DNA of 64,000 nucleotides from Callorhinus ursinus (GCF_003265705.1 NW_020312785.1:128683024-128747023); one strand, 5' to 3'; shown: positions 12,346 through 24,719, counted from the first letter of the stretch. Numbers and translations are program-made. Notes: a model not told the origin generated them from the sequence alone.

Positions 12346-13740
12346 GAAGGAACATAGGAGAATCTCTGTGGAATATTTCTTCAGGTGTGAAGAACTACTT
12401 TATGTATTTGAAAATTTCCAATGCATTACTGATCCACAGATATTCAGTCTTCTAACAAGATAGTCAATCAGGATCAATACATTTTTGAAAGGGATCCCCC
12501 TCCCCAAAAATATATATAAATATATAGCAGTGCCAATTTTGAAGAAGACACTTGAACATTTGAGAAGTATCTGGACCACAACATGGGATTTGCACAAAAG
12601 TTAGCAAATCACTGCTACTAAATATGTAATAGTTACAGGGAGTCAGAGATTTGTCAGACAAGATTGGTATTAATGTTATTCTCTCAGGTAAAATTTAGGT
12701 GTCAAGTAATATTTTAGGTTAAAATGTTATTGGTTATTTACTTCTGTTTGTTAGTTCAATCTCCACAACGTTAGCCAATTGAGTGTAACTTTTGTACATT
12801 TTGCCCTATCCTCATACTAATTTTCTTAAGGAATTTTTAAATCAACACACTTTAAAAAAAAAAACCTAAGTAAGTGTGCATCATAAGGAAACTATCAATT
12901 CAAAAACAAAAGCCAATTCACTTGTAATTAATAGAAGATGATCATGGTATTTGATACACATTAATAAAGAAAAATTGAGAGCTACCCACACATTCTTTGT
13001 CACCAACAGCTTACACACCAAACTCTGAGAAACATGAGTTTGACTTGCTGGTCCCTGCAAAGAATAGGTTGGTTACAAAGCGTACATGTTAATAAGGTTT
13101 GGAAGGACAAAACAGCAACTCCTATTCAGCTTTAGCATCACATGTGTGTTTTAGTGTATAATCACTACCACAGAATTATCAGGTAGGGCACACATAGCTT
13201 TGAAATTTTTTAAAAAAGCATCTTACAATGAAATTCCTGTACATACTAATGAAAGTAAAATATGTGTGATTTTAAAGTAAGCTGTGGTATTTTTTTTTTA
13301 ACTCATTTGTGGTTAGCTTTGAGTATATTCTGCTTACTGACTATATTTCCTTATTAGATAGGTATATAAACATCATGTGTGTGACTTTGTATTGTTATTT
13401 TAAGAAACGTGTGGTTTCCTGTTCTGCTTTTAATTCCTTCCAGTTACAGTCATAGATCTCACATTATAGCAGATTAAGAAAATAATGTGAAAGGAATAAT
13501 TAACTTTAAGACACCAAAAATAGGTGTTGGAACTGTGATTATGTGTGTCTTCATTAGCATATATAGTTAAATATCTTGTTGTTTCTAGGGAGAATAATCA
13601 GATTAACCACAGGTTGTCACCTCATACAGGTGCACATATGAGAGGCGTATAAAAGTTGTTGAAAAAAAAAAGTAAAAAAAAAAAAAAGTTGTTGAAAACT
13701 TGAAATTCCAAGCACTGTAATCAAAATTTAAAAATACATA
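12346..13740. other. Unique or unrecognised sequence
   Basis: Two overlapping minus-strand frames (12400-12597, 12464-12661) are in different phases and have no known motif. A run of A with one break (about 13660-13690) repeats 'aaaagttgttgaaaa' on both sides, at about 13650 and 13685. Confidence 0.5.
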
Positions 13741-13744
13741 ATAT

Positions 13745-14060
13745 TTATTAAACTCTAAGCATATACTGTGCTAATAAGCACTTTATCTGTTTCATTTAAT
13801 TGTCTAAAGAACCCTAAGGGAGGAGTGTCTGGCTGGCTCAGTCAGTAGAACATGCGACTCTCAATCTTGGTTGTTCAAGCCCCACATTGGGCATGGAGCC
13901 TACTTAAAAAACAAACAAACAAACAAACCCAAACCCTAAGGGAGCTGAGGAACTGAGCTTTGAAAAGTTTAAAGTAACTTGCTAGAGGTCACCCAGCCAG
14001 TAAGTGGAACAGGTGAAATTCACACACTATTGGATTCCAGAGCCTAAGCTCTACACACTT
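13745..14060 (-). mobile_element. MIR, antisense, split by a SINE
   Basis: The left part has 'tgtgctaataagcactttat' and the right part 'ggtcacccagccagtaagtg' with 'attggattccagagcc', all landmarks of the MIR complement. A short-type SINE interrupts it at 13823-13931. Confidence 0.7.
13823..13931 (+). mobile_element. Short-type CAN-SINE (plus) with perfect 13-bp TSD
   Basis: tRNA-like head 'gtctggctggctcagtcagt', ends 'gcatggagcctacttaaaaa' with a (caaa)n tail. Target duplication 'aaccctaagggag' at 13810-13822 and 13932-13944. Lacks the CT-rich tail of the long type. Confidence 0.92.
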
Positions 14061-15349
14061 TCAATTCCAGATTCTAAGAATCATCTTTCACGAAGTCCTC
14101 CCAATATTCTGCATAATGGCTATGATCTAATAAATGACCACTGGTTGATCTAGTAGATGGGGGACACCATTGTTCTGGTTCTTACCCTTGCTTTCAAATC
14201 AGGGCTTTTACATATCATAGAAATAATATCATTAATGATTGCCAAAAATTATTATAATGAACAAAGTCACATGGTAACACACTTCACATGCAGACTGAAA
14301 CGTGTATACACAGCTACTCCTACTTCAGTTTGCTTGCTAAATGAGACTTTTATCATTTCAGGTATACAGGTACTGAGGCTCAGCTGATTGAGTGCATTGC
14401 AAATAATGGATGGTCAGGGGTTTGACTTCCTTCCTTTGACTTCATTGTAGATGGTTAGCTATCTGTGGTCAGAGCAGGAGTATGGGCTCAATGCCAACCA
14501 GATGCATGGGATGTTTGGGTGAATATAGTAATTAGGGAAAAGCAGACTAACATCCGAATCTAGGAGAGATGCTTGAGACCGAAGCTAGTTAAGAATCCAC
14601 ATAAAATATCTAAATTAAGCTGCCTATAGGAAAGCTCCTCAAAGCAGCACAGTCTATCTTGTGATTTAAAGATAAGGTATTTCAATATCTATTGTTAGGT
14701 AGTGGCCTATTTAAAATCTATTCAGTGGAAGAAATCTATGAATATGGGTATCATAAAGGATATGCATGATACATACATTTAATTTATATAAATTCTTTAC
14801 ATAAATACTCTAAGTGAAAATAGTATAATTAAAATACTTTAAAATTATATTTGCATTATGTATTTTATATAATGTTTTACTAAACATTATACATTTATGT
14901 TACTCAGTATTGTTTTACAGAACTTATGTTTACTCATATGTAGTCTATTTATGGAATTTTTATGGACATTTTGACTACATATAATTTTTGCCTTTATACA
15001 CTAACTTTGGAATCAACCTACAAGTTAGTTGTGACACTAGAGTACAGAAGTAAAGAGATTGTTGTTGTACTAGTAACTGCAGTAAGAAGACTCTTCATGG
15101 ATCTGAATGTGTTACAGTTTAAAAATTTTTGTGGAGTGTCTAGAATGTATCCAAGAACAAAGATGTACTAATTATAGACAACTGGTTATGGTTCTTTATA
15201 CAGAAATATGCAGGGAAACGGGAAAGATAATTTATTAACCAGCAATGATTTGAGAGAAATCTACCTTAAAATGTATTCACTAGAAATCCATCTGAAGTAT
15301 AATTTGGTTTCCTATAAGATTCTACCTAGCAGAAAGAATCGGACCTCTT
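14061..15349. other. AT-rich unique or unrecognised sequence
   Basis: Frames at 14157-14387 and 14962-15171 (+) have no recognisable features. No repeat called. Confidence 0.5.
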
Positions 15350-15535
15350 CTATACATTTAACCACTACATACCACTCACGTATAAATTGTAGTCTGGCTT
15401 GTATTTTATGTATTGTTGTCTAAGCCCTCTCACCAGATTATAAACTCGATGATGGGGATTGTTTTTCACCTTTGTATTCATTGTAGTGCCAGCACTGAGA
15501 GTAATAAGAACTCAAAAACATCAGGTAAATTTTTC
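15350..15535 (+). mobile_element. L2 LINE 3' end, sense
   Basis: 'ccagattataaactcgatga', 'ggggattgtttttcaccttt', 'gtattcattgtagtgccagc' and 'actcaaaaacatcaggtaaa' follow the L2 3' terminus (agactgtaagctcc...gggactgt...tatccccag...ctcaataaat). Confidence 0.6.
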
Positions 15536-16978
15536 GGATTCTTGGATCAGGTAGCATTCCCATGGTAAATTAAAAAGTGATTTACTAGTTTATAAATCAA
15601 TCTCTTGTGAGTTTGGTTAACACAAATGAATTCTTCTGAGTTTCATCCCCATGGGTGAACTGATAAAATTAGATTTCAGTAGAATGGTAAATGTATTGGG
15701 AGGGTACCGGGGAGTTTCTAATAAATTCCTGTAAATGAACTGCACATTTCTCCAGTGCATATCAGTGGGATTTTATGATAAGCTAACCCTCTGCTTGCAC
15801 CACATTCTCTGATGTTTTGTTACATCTTACGATGTCCAAATAGGAATAAGGGTGTTAGATTTCTTTTAATGTTTGCCCTTTATTATTGTAGAATAACACA
15901 ACTCTCCACTTCTTGAATGGCTTTTAAAGTATATAAATATATTGAAGAAATGAGTTACAGTCTTTATATAATCTAGAGATTTTAAAAATTAGAATGAAAA
16001 ATGGACAGAAATAATAATTTAATTTAGCAATTCCTAAAGGCAAGAGGCAGCAAGTTCCATCTTGAAAGTCCCAGTAGATCTGTGATCGGTATACTGTGGG
16101 TATAGTTAGCAGGCTGGTGTTTTGAGTAGGAAGATAATGGTTTTTAATTGGCTCATCACTGAAGTTTCGTCCTGAAAGGAGAGAAATGAACTTAGAGCCA
16201 ATATTAACAGGTGATAATTAAATTATGGGTTCTACATGCTTAATGTCTTACACTAAGGCAAGATGAGGCAACTGGAGGCCAATAACTTTAATAATTGGAG
16301 TCAGTATCTCTCTTAAGTAGGATTTTATAGCACATTAGCAATGGTTGATTAGTATTAAATCGGAAAATAAACTGTTTTCTTACTAGAGCATGTTTTACTA
16401 ATTCCAACTTCATACCTATGCATTTAAATGTATAGAATAATTTACATAAAGTAATGTCTTCAGAGGTAAACAAAAAGATAAATATAAAACATTTGTCAAA
16501 TCCTAAAATCAATATTTCTGTTTCTAAACATTATTTGTTTTCTACATTTATCATGCGTTAAAAGTAGTGTTCAAAATGAAGGCCCATGATTATTTAACTT
16601 TAATCATGAAGAACTGATTTAAACATTTAATTTTATGATTAAAGCTGAAAAATCCCTGATTGAAATGTTCAAGTATTCTATTGTAAAGATTTTATGCCAC
16701 TATGTTTGACTTAATGTTTTAAATATTAGGTGGTTATTCTACATGAATTGTATGGACATTGCTATCGGCATCCTGTAGGAATTATATCACAGTAATGACA
16801 ATCCTCTTTCAAAGAGTGTTTTGTTTTGAAAAACATTTAATGAGCATCTGTGTTTACAGTATTTTTAAACATCACTGCTACCACATTAACTTTAAAATAC
16901 TTAATGTCATATGTTTATATTTGGGGCTTTTGTTAAACAATCTCTACCCGTCTTGAGAAGTTCATTTTTGTTATGACG
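15536..16978. other. AT-rich unique or unrecognised sequence
   Basis: Frames at 16288-16512 (-) and 16759-16956 (+) have no recognisable features. No repeat called. Confidence 0.5.
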
Positions 16979-17092
16979 TAGAGTGACCATATAAGTTACC
17001 ATCCAGAATTTTGGTGGAGTGAAAGGGTATGCTTTTTTAAAAAATGAATATGCCAGGACAATAGGTGCAAACCAGGAAGTATATGGCCCCAG
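16979..17092. mobile_element. MER53-like DNA transposon remnant
   Basis: Starts 'tagagtgaccatataagtta', contains 'gagtgaaagggtatgc' and 'atatgccaggacaataggtg', and ends 'ggaagtatatggcccc'. This matches the order of a short non-autonomous element with 'tagggtgaccata' termini. Named from memory. Confidence 0.5.
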
Positions 17093-18593
17093 TATAATAG
17101 TAGACCAGTATTATAGCGCAATGCCTGGGTTAATACAATCCCATTCTGGAGAAATGCTTTCAGAATCCGTGCTTGGAAGAACAGGAGTGCATGTCTCCTC
17201 CTTGCTATATACAGTGTAAGATCTGGTTTTCCCTCAACTTCAAGCCTCTGGAGGTGCTTATGTTGTTGTTTTCACTTTGGTGTCTCTAACATCCAGCAGG
17301 GTGCCCTGCACATGAAACTAGCAGAATCCTGGGCTCCAGACTAGAAGAAGAGTGTGCTGGAGTTATGCAAAATGGTTTGGGAATGAAGGAAATTGGAGGT
17401 GGAGGAAAAGGGAAACAGGACTCTCCTTCCTGCTTAAACTCCATGGTAGGGTATTCCATTACTACTGTTCTTAAAAAATAGCCAGAATTTGAGGTGGCAT
17501 TCCTTCTTTCCCATTTTCATTAATCTAGTTTTATACTTGGTATCTACTCAGAGCAAGACAAGGACCACTCATATGCATAGTAGGTTCACCAGTGTTCAGT
17601 GAGGAGGGTTGCAGATCTGGGGTTTAGAGAGCCCTCTTCAATTCACCTGTTCCTCTCTATCCTGCTGCTGAAGATTGTGTTTTGACTGTGAAGGGCTCAG
17701 CATTTACAGGATAGAAGGGCCAAGGAGAGGACGAGGGAGGTGAGGTGAGAGTAGAGAGAGGGGGATTGGGAAAGTAGTAGAGGATGTGGCCCCAGGCAAT
17801 AATAGGTTTTATAATTTTAATGTGGGAGAGAGAGAGGAATTGCTTCTGATGTGATGTTCACGGCTAGCTACAAGTAGAATAGTTATTGTCGTATAGGTCA
17901 TAGTCCATTTATCTGGACATATAACCTATAATTAATCCATGCCTATACAATTCTTACATATTTTAAACTAGTCTATAATCTCAAAAAAAAAAAGCATGAG
18001 TAGGCTTACAAAGTTTTTCTCTTGTTGCAGTGATTTTCACAGCAAAGCCTCTGTGCTCCCAGGGGGGAAAAAAAGGTCTTGGAGCTTCACATTATCTTTA
18101 AATGCGCTTTTATTGTGTGCTTATCTGCACTTACAGTCCTTCAATGTATAGACCCCATGGTGCATGCAGGATCCTTAAAATGGGGAATCCGTGTAAGGAA
18201 GTTAAATGTGGAAAAAAGAAAAAAAAATTCAAAACAGAGTACAAATAGCAAGGTTAAATTGAATGCTGTTAACCCCCCACTGACACCAACTAATAGTGCA
18301 GAAGCAACAGCAGGAATCTGAAACAGAGGTTAGTGTTGGGAAATTTCTGTTCATGACAGTTATAAATGAAATATACTGGCTAGTTTTTCTTCCTAGGGTA
18401 TCACTTTAAAGAACATTTTAAAAGTAGCATCAAAGATGATACCTAAGTGTATATCCAGTAGAAAGAATAAAAAAAATTGAAAACAATATCTTAGTATGAA
18501 ACACCTATTAGAATTCAGGTGAGTTTTTTCTTACTCTTAAAAAATTGATAGTTTACATACAGCAAAATATGTAAATATTAAGATTACATTATG
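17093..18593. other. Unique or unrecognised sequence
   Basis: A purine-rich block lies at 17690-17850. The 80-codon plus frame at 18079-18321 begins with a hydrophobic stretch but has no recognisable homology. No exon could be supported. Confidence 0.5.
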
Positions 18594-18606
18594 CAGCTCA
18601 GTGACT

Positions 18607-19348
18607 ATTTTTTTATTATAGCCTTTTTTATTATGTTAATCACCATACATTACATCATTAGTTTTTGATGTAGTGTTCCATGATTCATTGTGCATAACAC
18701 CCAGTGCTCCACGCAGAACGTGTCCTCTTTAATACCCATCACCAGGCTAACCCATCCTCCCACCCACCTCCCCTCTAGAACCCTCAGTTTGTTTTTCAGA
18801 GTCCATAGTCTCTCATGGTTTGTCTCCCCCTCCGATTTCCCCCCCTTCATTCTTCCCCTCCTGCTATCTTTTTTTTTTTTAACATATAATGTATTATTTG
18901 CTTCCGAGGTACAGATCTGTGATTCAGCAGTCTTGCACGCTTCACAGCGCTTCCCATAGCACATAATTCTCCCCAATGTCTATCACCCAGCCACCCCATC
19001 CCTCCCACCCCCCACCACTCCAGCAACCCTCAGTTTGTTTCCTGAGATTAAGAATTCCTCGTATCGGTGAGGTCATATGATACATGTTTTTCTCTGATTG
19101 ACTTATTTCGCTTAGCATAATACCCTCCAGTTCCATCCTTGTCGTTGCAAATGGCAAGATTTCATTCTTTTTGATGGCTGCATAATATTCCACTGTGTAT
19201 ATATACCACATCTTCTTTATCCATTCATCTGTCGATGGACATCTTGGCTCTTTCCACAGTTTGGCTATTGTGGACATTGCTGCTTCAGATCCCTACATTT
19301 GTATCTTTGGGGTAAATACCCAGTAGTGTAATTGCTGGATCATAAGGT
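18607..19348 (-). mobile_element. L1 3' end (young lineage), antisense, 13-bp TSD
   Basis: 5'-truncated L1 insert. The plus strand shows the complement of the 3' UTR ('ttatgttaatcaccatacat'), then of the ORF2 C-terminus. The minus frame 18942-19277 has WIKKMWYIYTVEYYAAIKKN, a typical L1 ORF2 end. The near-perfect target duplication 'cagctcagtgact' / 'cagctcaatgact' is at 18594-18606 and 19349-19361. The 3' UTR is open on both strands (18650-18976 minus, 18690-18959 plus). Confidence 0.95.
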
Positions 19349-19361
19349 CAGCTCAATGACT

Positions 19362-20364
19362 TTTAAGATAGAAAGAAACACATGTAATCAGCAGTCAGAT
19401 CAAAGTACTAAACATTATTACCACCTTAGAAAGTTTCCTCATGCCTCTCAAAACCATGTCTATTATTATTTAGAAGTTTTGGTTCTCTAGTTAATCTCAA
19501 TTCACCTCCAATTCTATATAAACTACCATGTCTGTTTCAAAATTACAGGCTTGGTGAGTGCGTCCTCCTGCCACCTTCTCTCCCCAGTATTTTTCCAGAA
19601 CAGTGTCTTCTGCTTTTGGCCTTATTCCCTCATATCTTGTTAAATGAAAAGCAGCTCTTATTTTATGGATAAGTAAATAATTAGGTAACAAGGACCATAG
19701 TTGCCTGGGTAGAAAACTTGCTGTTATGAGAATATATTTAGTTGAGAAAATACAAAGAACCAGTTAATGACATTGAATGAAAAATATAAAATATCCATAA
19801 TGCTACATGTAGGGTATTGATATTTAACAAGTCAAAAAACATTCATTAAAAATATGCTTACAACTGGTTGTAGATTTCATTATATACATAAAATGCTCAT
19901 CACTCACACTAATTTAATCACTAATCCGTCTATAAAAGCACTTCAAATTCTATAGCAATAGCCTCATTTATTTTTCTTTTCTGCTTTCACTTCCATTGCC
20001 TTCCCTCTTTCTGAGAAAACTATACTCAAGGACAGTTTTCATTTGCCTATTCATCTTCCTCCTGCTATTTTCCACTGGTGTATTCTTTGATTGTCCTTCT
20101 TCATCTCCTTTTCCTCCCATTTCTAGAACTCAACACATTCATTCTCTTTATATTCAGATGAATCCAGTAGTTCTACCTCCACCACTGGTGAAGCTAGTGA
20201 TTTCTTCTATCTCCATCCCAGGTCCTTAAATATTAAAATGCCATTCTCAGCAGTTCCGTTTTCTCACCATTTCACAGAACATATCCGTCCATTCTTCCTT
20301 TCACAACATTCCTATGAAAATACAGTAAAATTCATTTAGAAAGCTTTGAACTATGATGAATTTG
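19362..20364. other. Unique or unrecognised sequence
   Basis: The plus frame 19996-20229 lies in a pyrimidine-rich tract and starts with a hydrophobic run, probably a base-composition effect. The tract may be an old L2 coding remnant, but I could not confirm it. Confidence 0.45.
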
Positions 20365-20547
20365 TTTTTTTTAAAACATTTTATTTATTTGTCAGAGAAA
20401 AGCACAAGCAGTGGGAGCGGCAGGCAGAGGGAGAAGCAAGCAGGCTCCCCACTGCGCACAGAGTCCTGTGTGAGACTTGATCCTAGACCTTGGAATCATG
20501 ACCTGAGCCAAAGGCAGAGGCTTAACCAACTAGCCACCCAGTGGCTC
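20365..20547 (-). mobile_element. CAN-SINE (minus)
   Basis: 'cattttatttatttgtcaga' on the left and 'accaactagccacccagtgg' on the right. 'aatttg' flanks both sides. The 77-codon frame at 20353-20586 is SINE-derived. Confidence 0.9.
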
Positions 20548-20553
20548 AATTTG

Positions 20554-21214
20554 ATTTTGTTCTATTTCCTAGAATACTTCATATAGAGAGGCTATGTATA
20601 CAATACCAGGGTATTCCCTTTCTTGATTCCCTTTATATAATTTACTTTGTTTTAAATTTACTCAGTGTTTCTTTAATCATCTAAATTACCACTATTATCT
20701 TTAGTTAATCCATTTCAGTATTTTCTGTTTTGACTTTAAGCTGCTTGGTAGCAGGGATAGGTGCCTACTGAACTCATGTTGAACACCTCACTAGGGCACC
20801 ACAGGAAACATTTAGATAGTGATTCAAAACAGGGACAAACTTAACAAAGACAAAAAAAGCAAATTTGGTAGAAAAATAATACAGAACTGAGAAAAGACAA
20901 AGTTTTACAAAGAATGTAGATTGATTAATAGAAAAAAAATTCAAGAAGCAGGGTCATTTAGAGCTACTAAAACAAAATAAAAAACTCCCATCCCCTGCTA
21001 TTAGTAAAAAAGTTGGGGAAACAAAACATGGAACAGAGCAGAACTATGTTCTGGTGATTGAGCTGATAATAGCTTTTGAGAAAATCTTAACAGCTCTAAA
21101 GCAGTGATTAACAATGGGAAGAGCTTACATTTGCCATTTCCACATGAGGCTATTAGTATCTAAAGAGGCGACAGATATAAAATATGTGAGATTTGAGAGG
21201 ATGAGATTTGAGAA
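20554..21214. other. Unique or unrecognised sequence
   Basis: No ORF or repeat recognised. It directly precedes the 3' end of the EEF1A1 pseudogene. Confidence 0.5.
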
Positions 21215-23046
21215 GATTTAATGACTCTCAAGTCTGTGATAGATTTTTGGTCAAGTCGTTTCCCTTAAGTACTGATTTAAAAAACTGGTAACTTAAAACT
21301 GCCCCTTTCCCCCCACAAATGGTCCACAAAACATTCTTCTTTCCTACTGAAGGTTTTATGATGCATTGTTATTAACCACTCTTCTGCTATTAAACTGAAA
21401 TGACCTATTAAGATAAACAGTTCTGAGACCATTCTTCTACCACTGATTAAGACTGGGTTCCCAGATATTAGGAATAATTCATTTAGTTTTCTGAGCTTTC
21501 TGAGCAGACATGGTGACCTTGCTAGCCCCAGCAACCTACTTGTCCCTGCTTTGATGACAAACACAGCAACTGCCCATCACATGTCATTAATAGCAGAACA
21601 GCCCAGAGGAGGATGGAGAAACTCTTAACATATATAGGCTTGCCAGGAATGATATCAATGATGGCAGCGTCACCAGATTTCAAGAATTTGAGGCCATCTT
21701 CCAGCTTCTTCCCAGAATGGTGATCAATCTTCTCCTTCAGCTGAGCAAACTTGTGAGTAATTGTGAGCTGTGTGACAATCTAGCACAGGTGCATAGTCAG
21801 CACTGATTTGGACTGGATGGTTCAGGATAATCACCTGAGCTGTGAAGCCAGCTGCTTCCATCAGTGCATTTTTGCTGTTACCAGCCACACTGCCACAATG
21901 AACATTTTGGGACACATGCCTGACATTGAAGCCCTCATTGTCACCAGGAAGAGCTTCACTTAAAGCTTCATGCTGCATTTCAGCATACTTTATTTCAGTT
22001 GTAATGTTGACTGGAGCAAAGATGACCACCATGCCAGGTTTGAAAACATCAGTCTTCACAGGGACAGTACCAGTACCACCAATTTTGTAGATGTCCTGGA
22101 GGGGAAGATGCAAGGGCTTACCCGTTGGATACCTTGGTGGCAGGATGTAATCCAGAGCTTCAAGCAGTGTGGTTCCACTTGCATTGCCATCTTTACAGGT
22201 GACTTTCCATCCCTTGAATTAAGGCATCTTAGTACTTGGCTCTGGCAGGTTGTCACCATTCCAACCAGAAATTGGCACAAATGCTGCTGTGTCAGGGTTG
22301 TAGCCAATTTTCTTAATGTAGGTGTTGACTTCCTTAATGATTTCCTTGTATCTCTTCTGGCTATGGGGTGGCTCAGTGGAATCCATTTTGTTAACACTAA
22401 CAGCTAGTTGTTTCATACCAAGTATGTAAACCAGAAGGGCATCCTTCTGGGTCTGCCCATTCTTGGAGATACCTGCTTCAAATTCACCAGCCCCAGCAGC
22501 AACAACTGGGACAGAAGAGTCAACCTGAGCTATGCCTATAATCATGTTTTTTTTTTTTTTTTTTTAATGATTTTATTTGAAATACTCTCTACACCCAACA
22601 TGGAGTTTGAACTTAAAACCCCAAGATCAAGAGTTGCATGTTTTACTGACTGAGCCAGCCAGGCACCCCTGTTATCATGTTTTTTATTAAGTCCCTGTGT
22701 CTTGAGGCATCAGTGATGAAAACATAATACTTACTGTTCTCAAATTTCTACATGGAGATATCAGTGGTGATACCTTGCACACATTCACCTTCAATTTATC
22801 CAAGACCCAGGGCTACTTGATGAAGCCCTTTCCCAACTCAGCAGCCTCCTTTAAAAATCTTTTGGTGGTTCTTTTGTCAATCACACCACATTTATAGATC
22901 AGATGGCCAGTAGTAGTGGTAAACTTACCCACATCTGTATATCTGGTGATGATGTGCTGAATCTTTTCCTTTCCCATTATGGCTTAGATTTAGTGGTGGT
23001 TTTTGTGACTCCTGTGTTCTGGAAACACACCTGTTGCAAAAAAGCA
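21215..23046 (-). pseudogene. EEF1A1P: Processed pseudogene of EEF1A1 (translation elongation factor 1-alpha 1)
   Basis: An intronless copy of the EEF1A1 mRNA. The parent protein is a GTPase that delivers aminoacyl-tRNA to the ribosome in the cytosol. The start codon equivalent is at 22975-22977 and the stop at 21479-21481 (minus strand). The 5' UTR extends to about 23046, near the usual mRNA start ('gcaacaggtg', 'ccagaacacagg'). The 3' UTR extends to about 21215 ('ttggtcaagt', 'ttgtggacca' on the minus strand). Recognisable pieces include [10 protein letters not shown] near the N-terminus, [22 protein letters not shown] (GTP-binding NKXD motif), [18 protein letters not shown] and [14 protein letters not shown]. 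Defects: the P-loop is altered (DVGKFT where DSGKST is usual), a few residues are missing after GTVPV, there are several frameshifts and stops, and a SINE is inserted at about 22551-22673. The longest surviving frames are 21724-22113 and 22219-22545. No clear poly-A tail or target duplication remains, which points to an old insertion. Not functional as a protein. Confidence 0.96.
22551..22673 (-). mobile_element. Short-type CAN-SINE (minus) inside the EEF1A1 pseudogene
   Basis: T run, then 'aatgattttatttgaaatac', ending in the head complement 'ctgagccagccaggcacccc'. The duplicated pseudogene sequence 'atcatgttttt' occurs on both sides (from 22541 and from 22674). It splits the GTPase-domain coding region just after the G3 region. 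Confidence 0.92.
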
Positions 23047-23690
23047 AGTGGATGTTTTTAAAGATTATATAAAGTAAACTAGAATTCCCAGTGTAGAAGC
23101 TTGGTTTAAGGATTAGGGACCTATATAAATATGAATATAACTGCAATTACACTTAACTAGGTTAGAATTACAAAAGATCAGTCTTAATGCCTCAGGGCAT
23201 AAAAAGATCACCAGATGCAATCAAAATGAAATGTCTTCCTTCTGTATGTTACTGCCCATAGGTAGGCAACTCATGGGACCTTGATGCCTGCCTCTAATGC
23301 AAGACAGAAATGTTTTCAATTCAGATAACCAGACATGATGGGTGGATGGCTAGCTTCAATATGGTAATTCCCATATTCTTAAGAGCATGTCCAAAAGGTA
23401 TGCTTAATGCCTCAGCAGGTTTGGTGGTTTTGAGACACACTGAATAAGAAATAACAATAGAGCAAGCCCCAGGGGATATGTACCAAAAATATGATGATGT
23501 ATATGTGAAATAATAACTTGCAAGAAAGTGGCAGCTTTAAAGAGTGTAACCTCATTATTTTTCTTAGGAGAGAATACAAGAAACCAAAAGAGCCAAGCCT
23601 AAAAGACAGTTCATTAACACCCTGTACATAACAAAGACATAATAAATGTTTCATTATTTAATTAGATATGTCAGAGGACAACAGTGAAGA
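23047..23690. other. Unique or unrecognised sequence
   Basis: Minus frames at 22925-23146 (straddling the pseudogene 5' end) and 23412-23654 have no recognisable features. Confidence 0.5.
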
Positions 23691-23760
23691 AGGAGAAGGA
23701 GGAGGGAGGGAGGGAGGGAAGGAAGGAAAGGAAGGAAGGGAAGGAAGGAAGGAAGGAAGA
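23688..23760 (+). repeat. (GGAA)n/(GGGA)n purine simple repeat
   Basis: Imperfect run of ggag, ggga and ggaa units. The Glu/Gly/Lys-rich frame at 23668-23877 is a by-product of this repeat. Confidence 0.95.
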
Positions 23761-23764
23761 CACG

Positions 23765-24141
23765 CAAAAGCCCAAGTCAATAAAGCAATAACTTCTGAAG
23801 TTTTACCTCATCTTAAGAGGCATTTTTCCAGGAAGGCCATTATTCCTGGGGCCACAAATTTCTGTGTGCCTGACTAACGGGCGAATTTTAGACTCCTTCC
23901 TCATACACTGTTTGATGTGGGAGAGATTTTTTTTAACAATACAAACAGCATCTTTGACCAAAGTCCATGATCAGATCTGCTCTTTGAATGAGAAATAAAA
24001 CTTTCAAATAACTGAAAATTTGCTATAGGCTGAATGGAGACTAGTATCTGAAATTCCTGATTTCACACTTATGAAAACTGTAAAATATCTGTATCTCCTC
24101 CATTCAACTCATGTGTATATCAAAGCTGAATCCTGGTGTTT
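23765..24141. other. Unique or unrecognised sequence
   Basis: No ORF of note and no repeat recognised. Confidence 0.5.
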
Positions 24142-24156
24142 TAAAGTAATGGGTTG

Positions 24157-24235
24157 TTTCTGCATGGAGCACTGGGTGTCATACGCAAACAATGAATCAT
24201 GGAACACTGTATCAAAAACTAAAAAAAAAAAAAAA
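24157..24235 (+). mobile_element. Very short (79 bp) 5'-truncated L1 insert with perfect 15-bp TSD
   Basis: 'gcatggagcactgggtgtca' through 'caaaaactaaaa' matches the last bases of the L1 3' UTR seen elsewhere in the window, followed by a poly-A tail. 'taaagtaatgggttg' is repeated at 24142-24156 and 24236-24250. Confidence 0.94.
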
Positions 24236-24367
24236 TAAAGTAATGGGTTGGAGAAAAGTAGATGTTGTTAAATAACTGCAATTGCAGTGGCAATCACACG
24301 TCTCCATTAAGCAACCACTTACAAAATTAGTCCTAACTCAAATGTTATTTCTCTGTTTAATAGTGTC

Positions 24368-24413
24368 TATATGTATATAGATACTGTGTGTATATATATA
24401 CACACACACACTC
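24368..24413. repeat. Compound (TA)n/(TG)n/(CA)n microsatellite
   Basis: 'tgtgtgtatatatatacaca' then a CA run. The TA core with TG and CA arms is partly self-complementary. Confidence 0.85.
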
Positions 24414-24510
24414 ATCCTATCAAAGACAATGGTTTCTCAGTAAATACAAGGCAAATTCAATTCAGTTATAGAGTGAAACTGGAAATCATTCAAAAAACAT
24501 CCTGAAATCA

Positions 24511-24704
24511 GGGTGCCTGGGTGGCTCAGTTGTTAAGCATCTGCCTTTGGCTCAGGTCATGATCCCAGGGTCCTGGGATCGAGTCCCGCATCGGGCTCCC
24601 TGCTCCATGGGAAGCCTGCTTCTCCCTCTCCCACTCCCCCTGCTTGTGTTCCTGCTCTCGCTGTGTCTCTCTCTGTCAAATAAATAAATAAAATCTTTTT
24701 TAAA
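24511..24704 (+). mobile_element. CAN-SINE (plus)
   Basis: Full structure from 'gggtgcctgggtggctcagt' to 'aaataaataaataaaatctt'. Flanks 'aacatcctgaaat' and 'aatgtcttgaaat' are a target duplication with three transition differences. Confidence 0.95.
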
Positions 24705-24719
24705 AATGTCTTGAAATGA

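Noticed and set aside
18942..19277. 111-codon minus-strand frame with a protein-like sequence
   Set aside because: It is the L1 ORF2 C-terminus running into the L1 3' UTR, part of a 5'-truncated dead insert.
21970..22407. 145-codon plus-strand frame, the longest in the window
   Set aside because: It is the exact antisense of the EEF1A1 pseudogene coding region; no independent coding signal.
23688..23760. Regularly spaced short repeats, considered as an array
   Set aside because: Tetranucleotide simple repeat with no spacers; CRISPR arrays are not expected in an animal genome.
23668..23877. Glu/Gly/Lys-rich small protein
   Set aside because: Translation of a GGAA/GGGA simple repeat; composition only.
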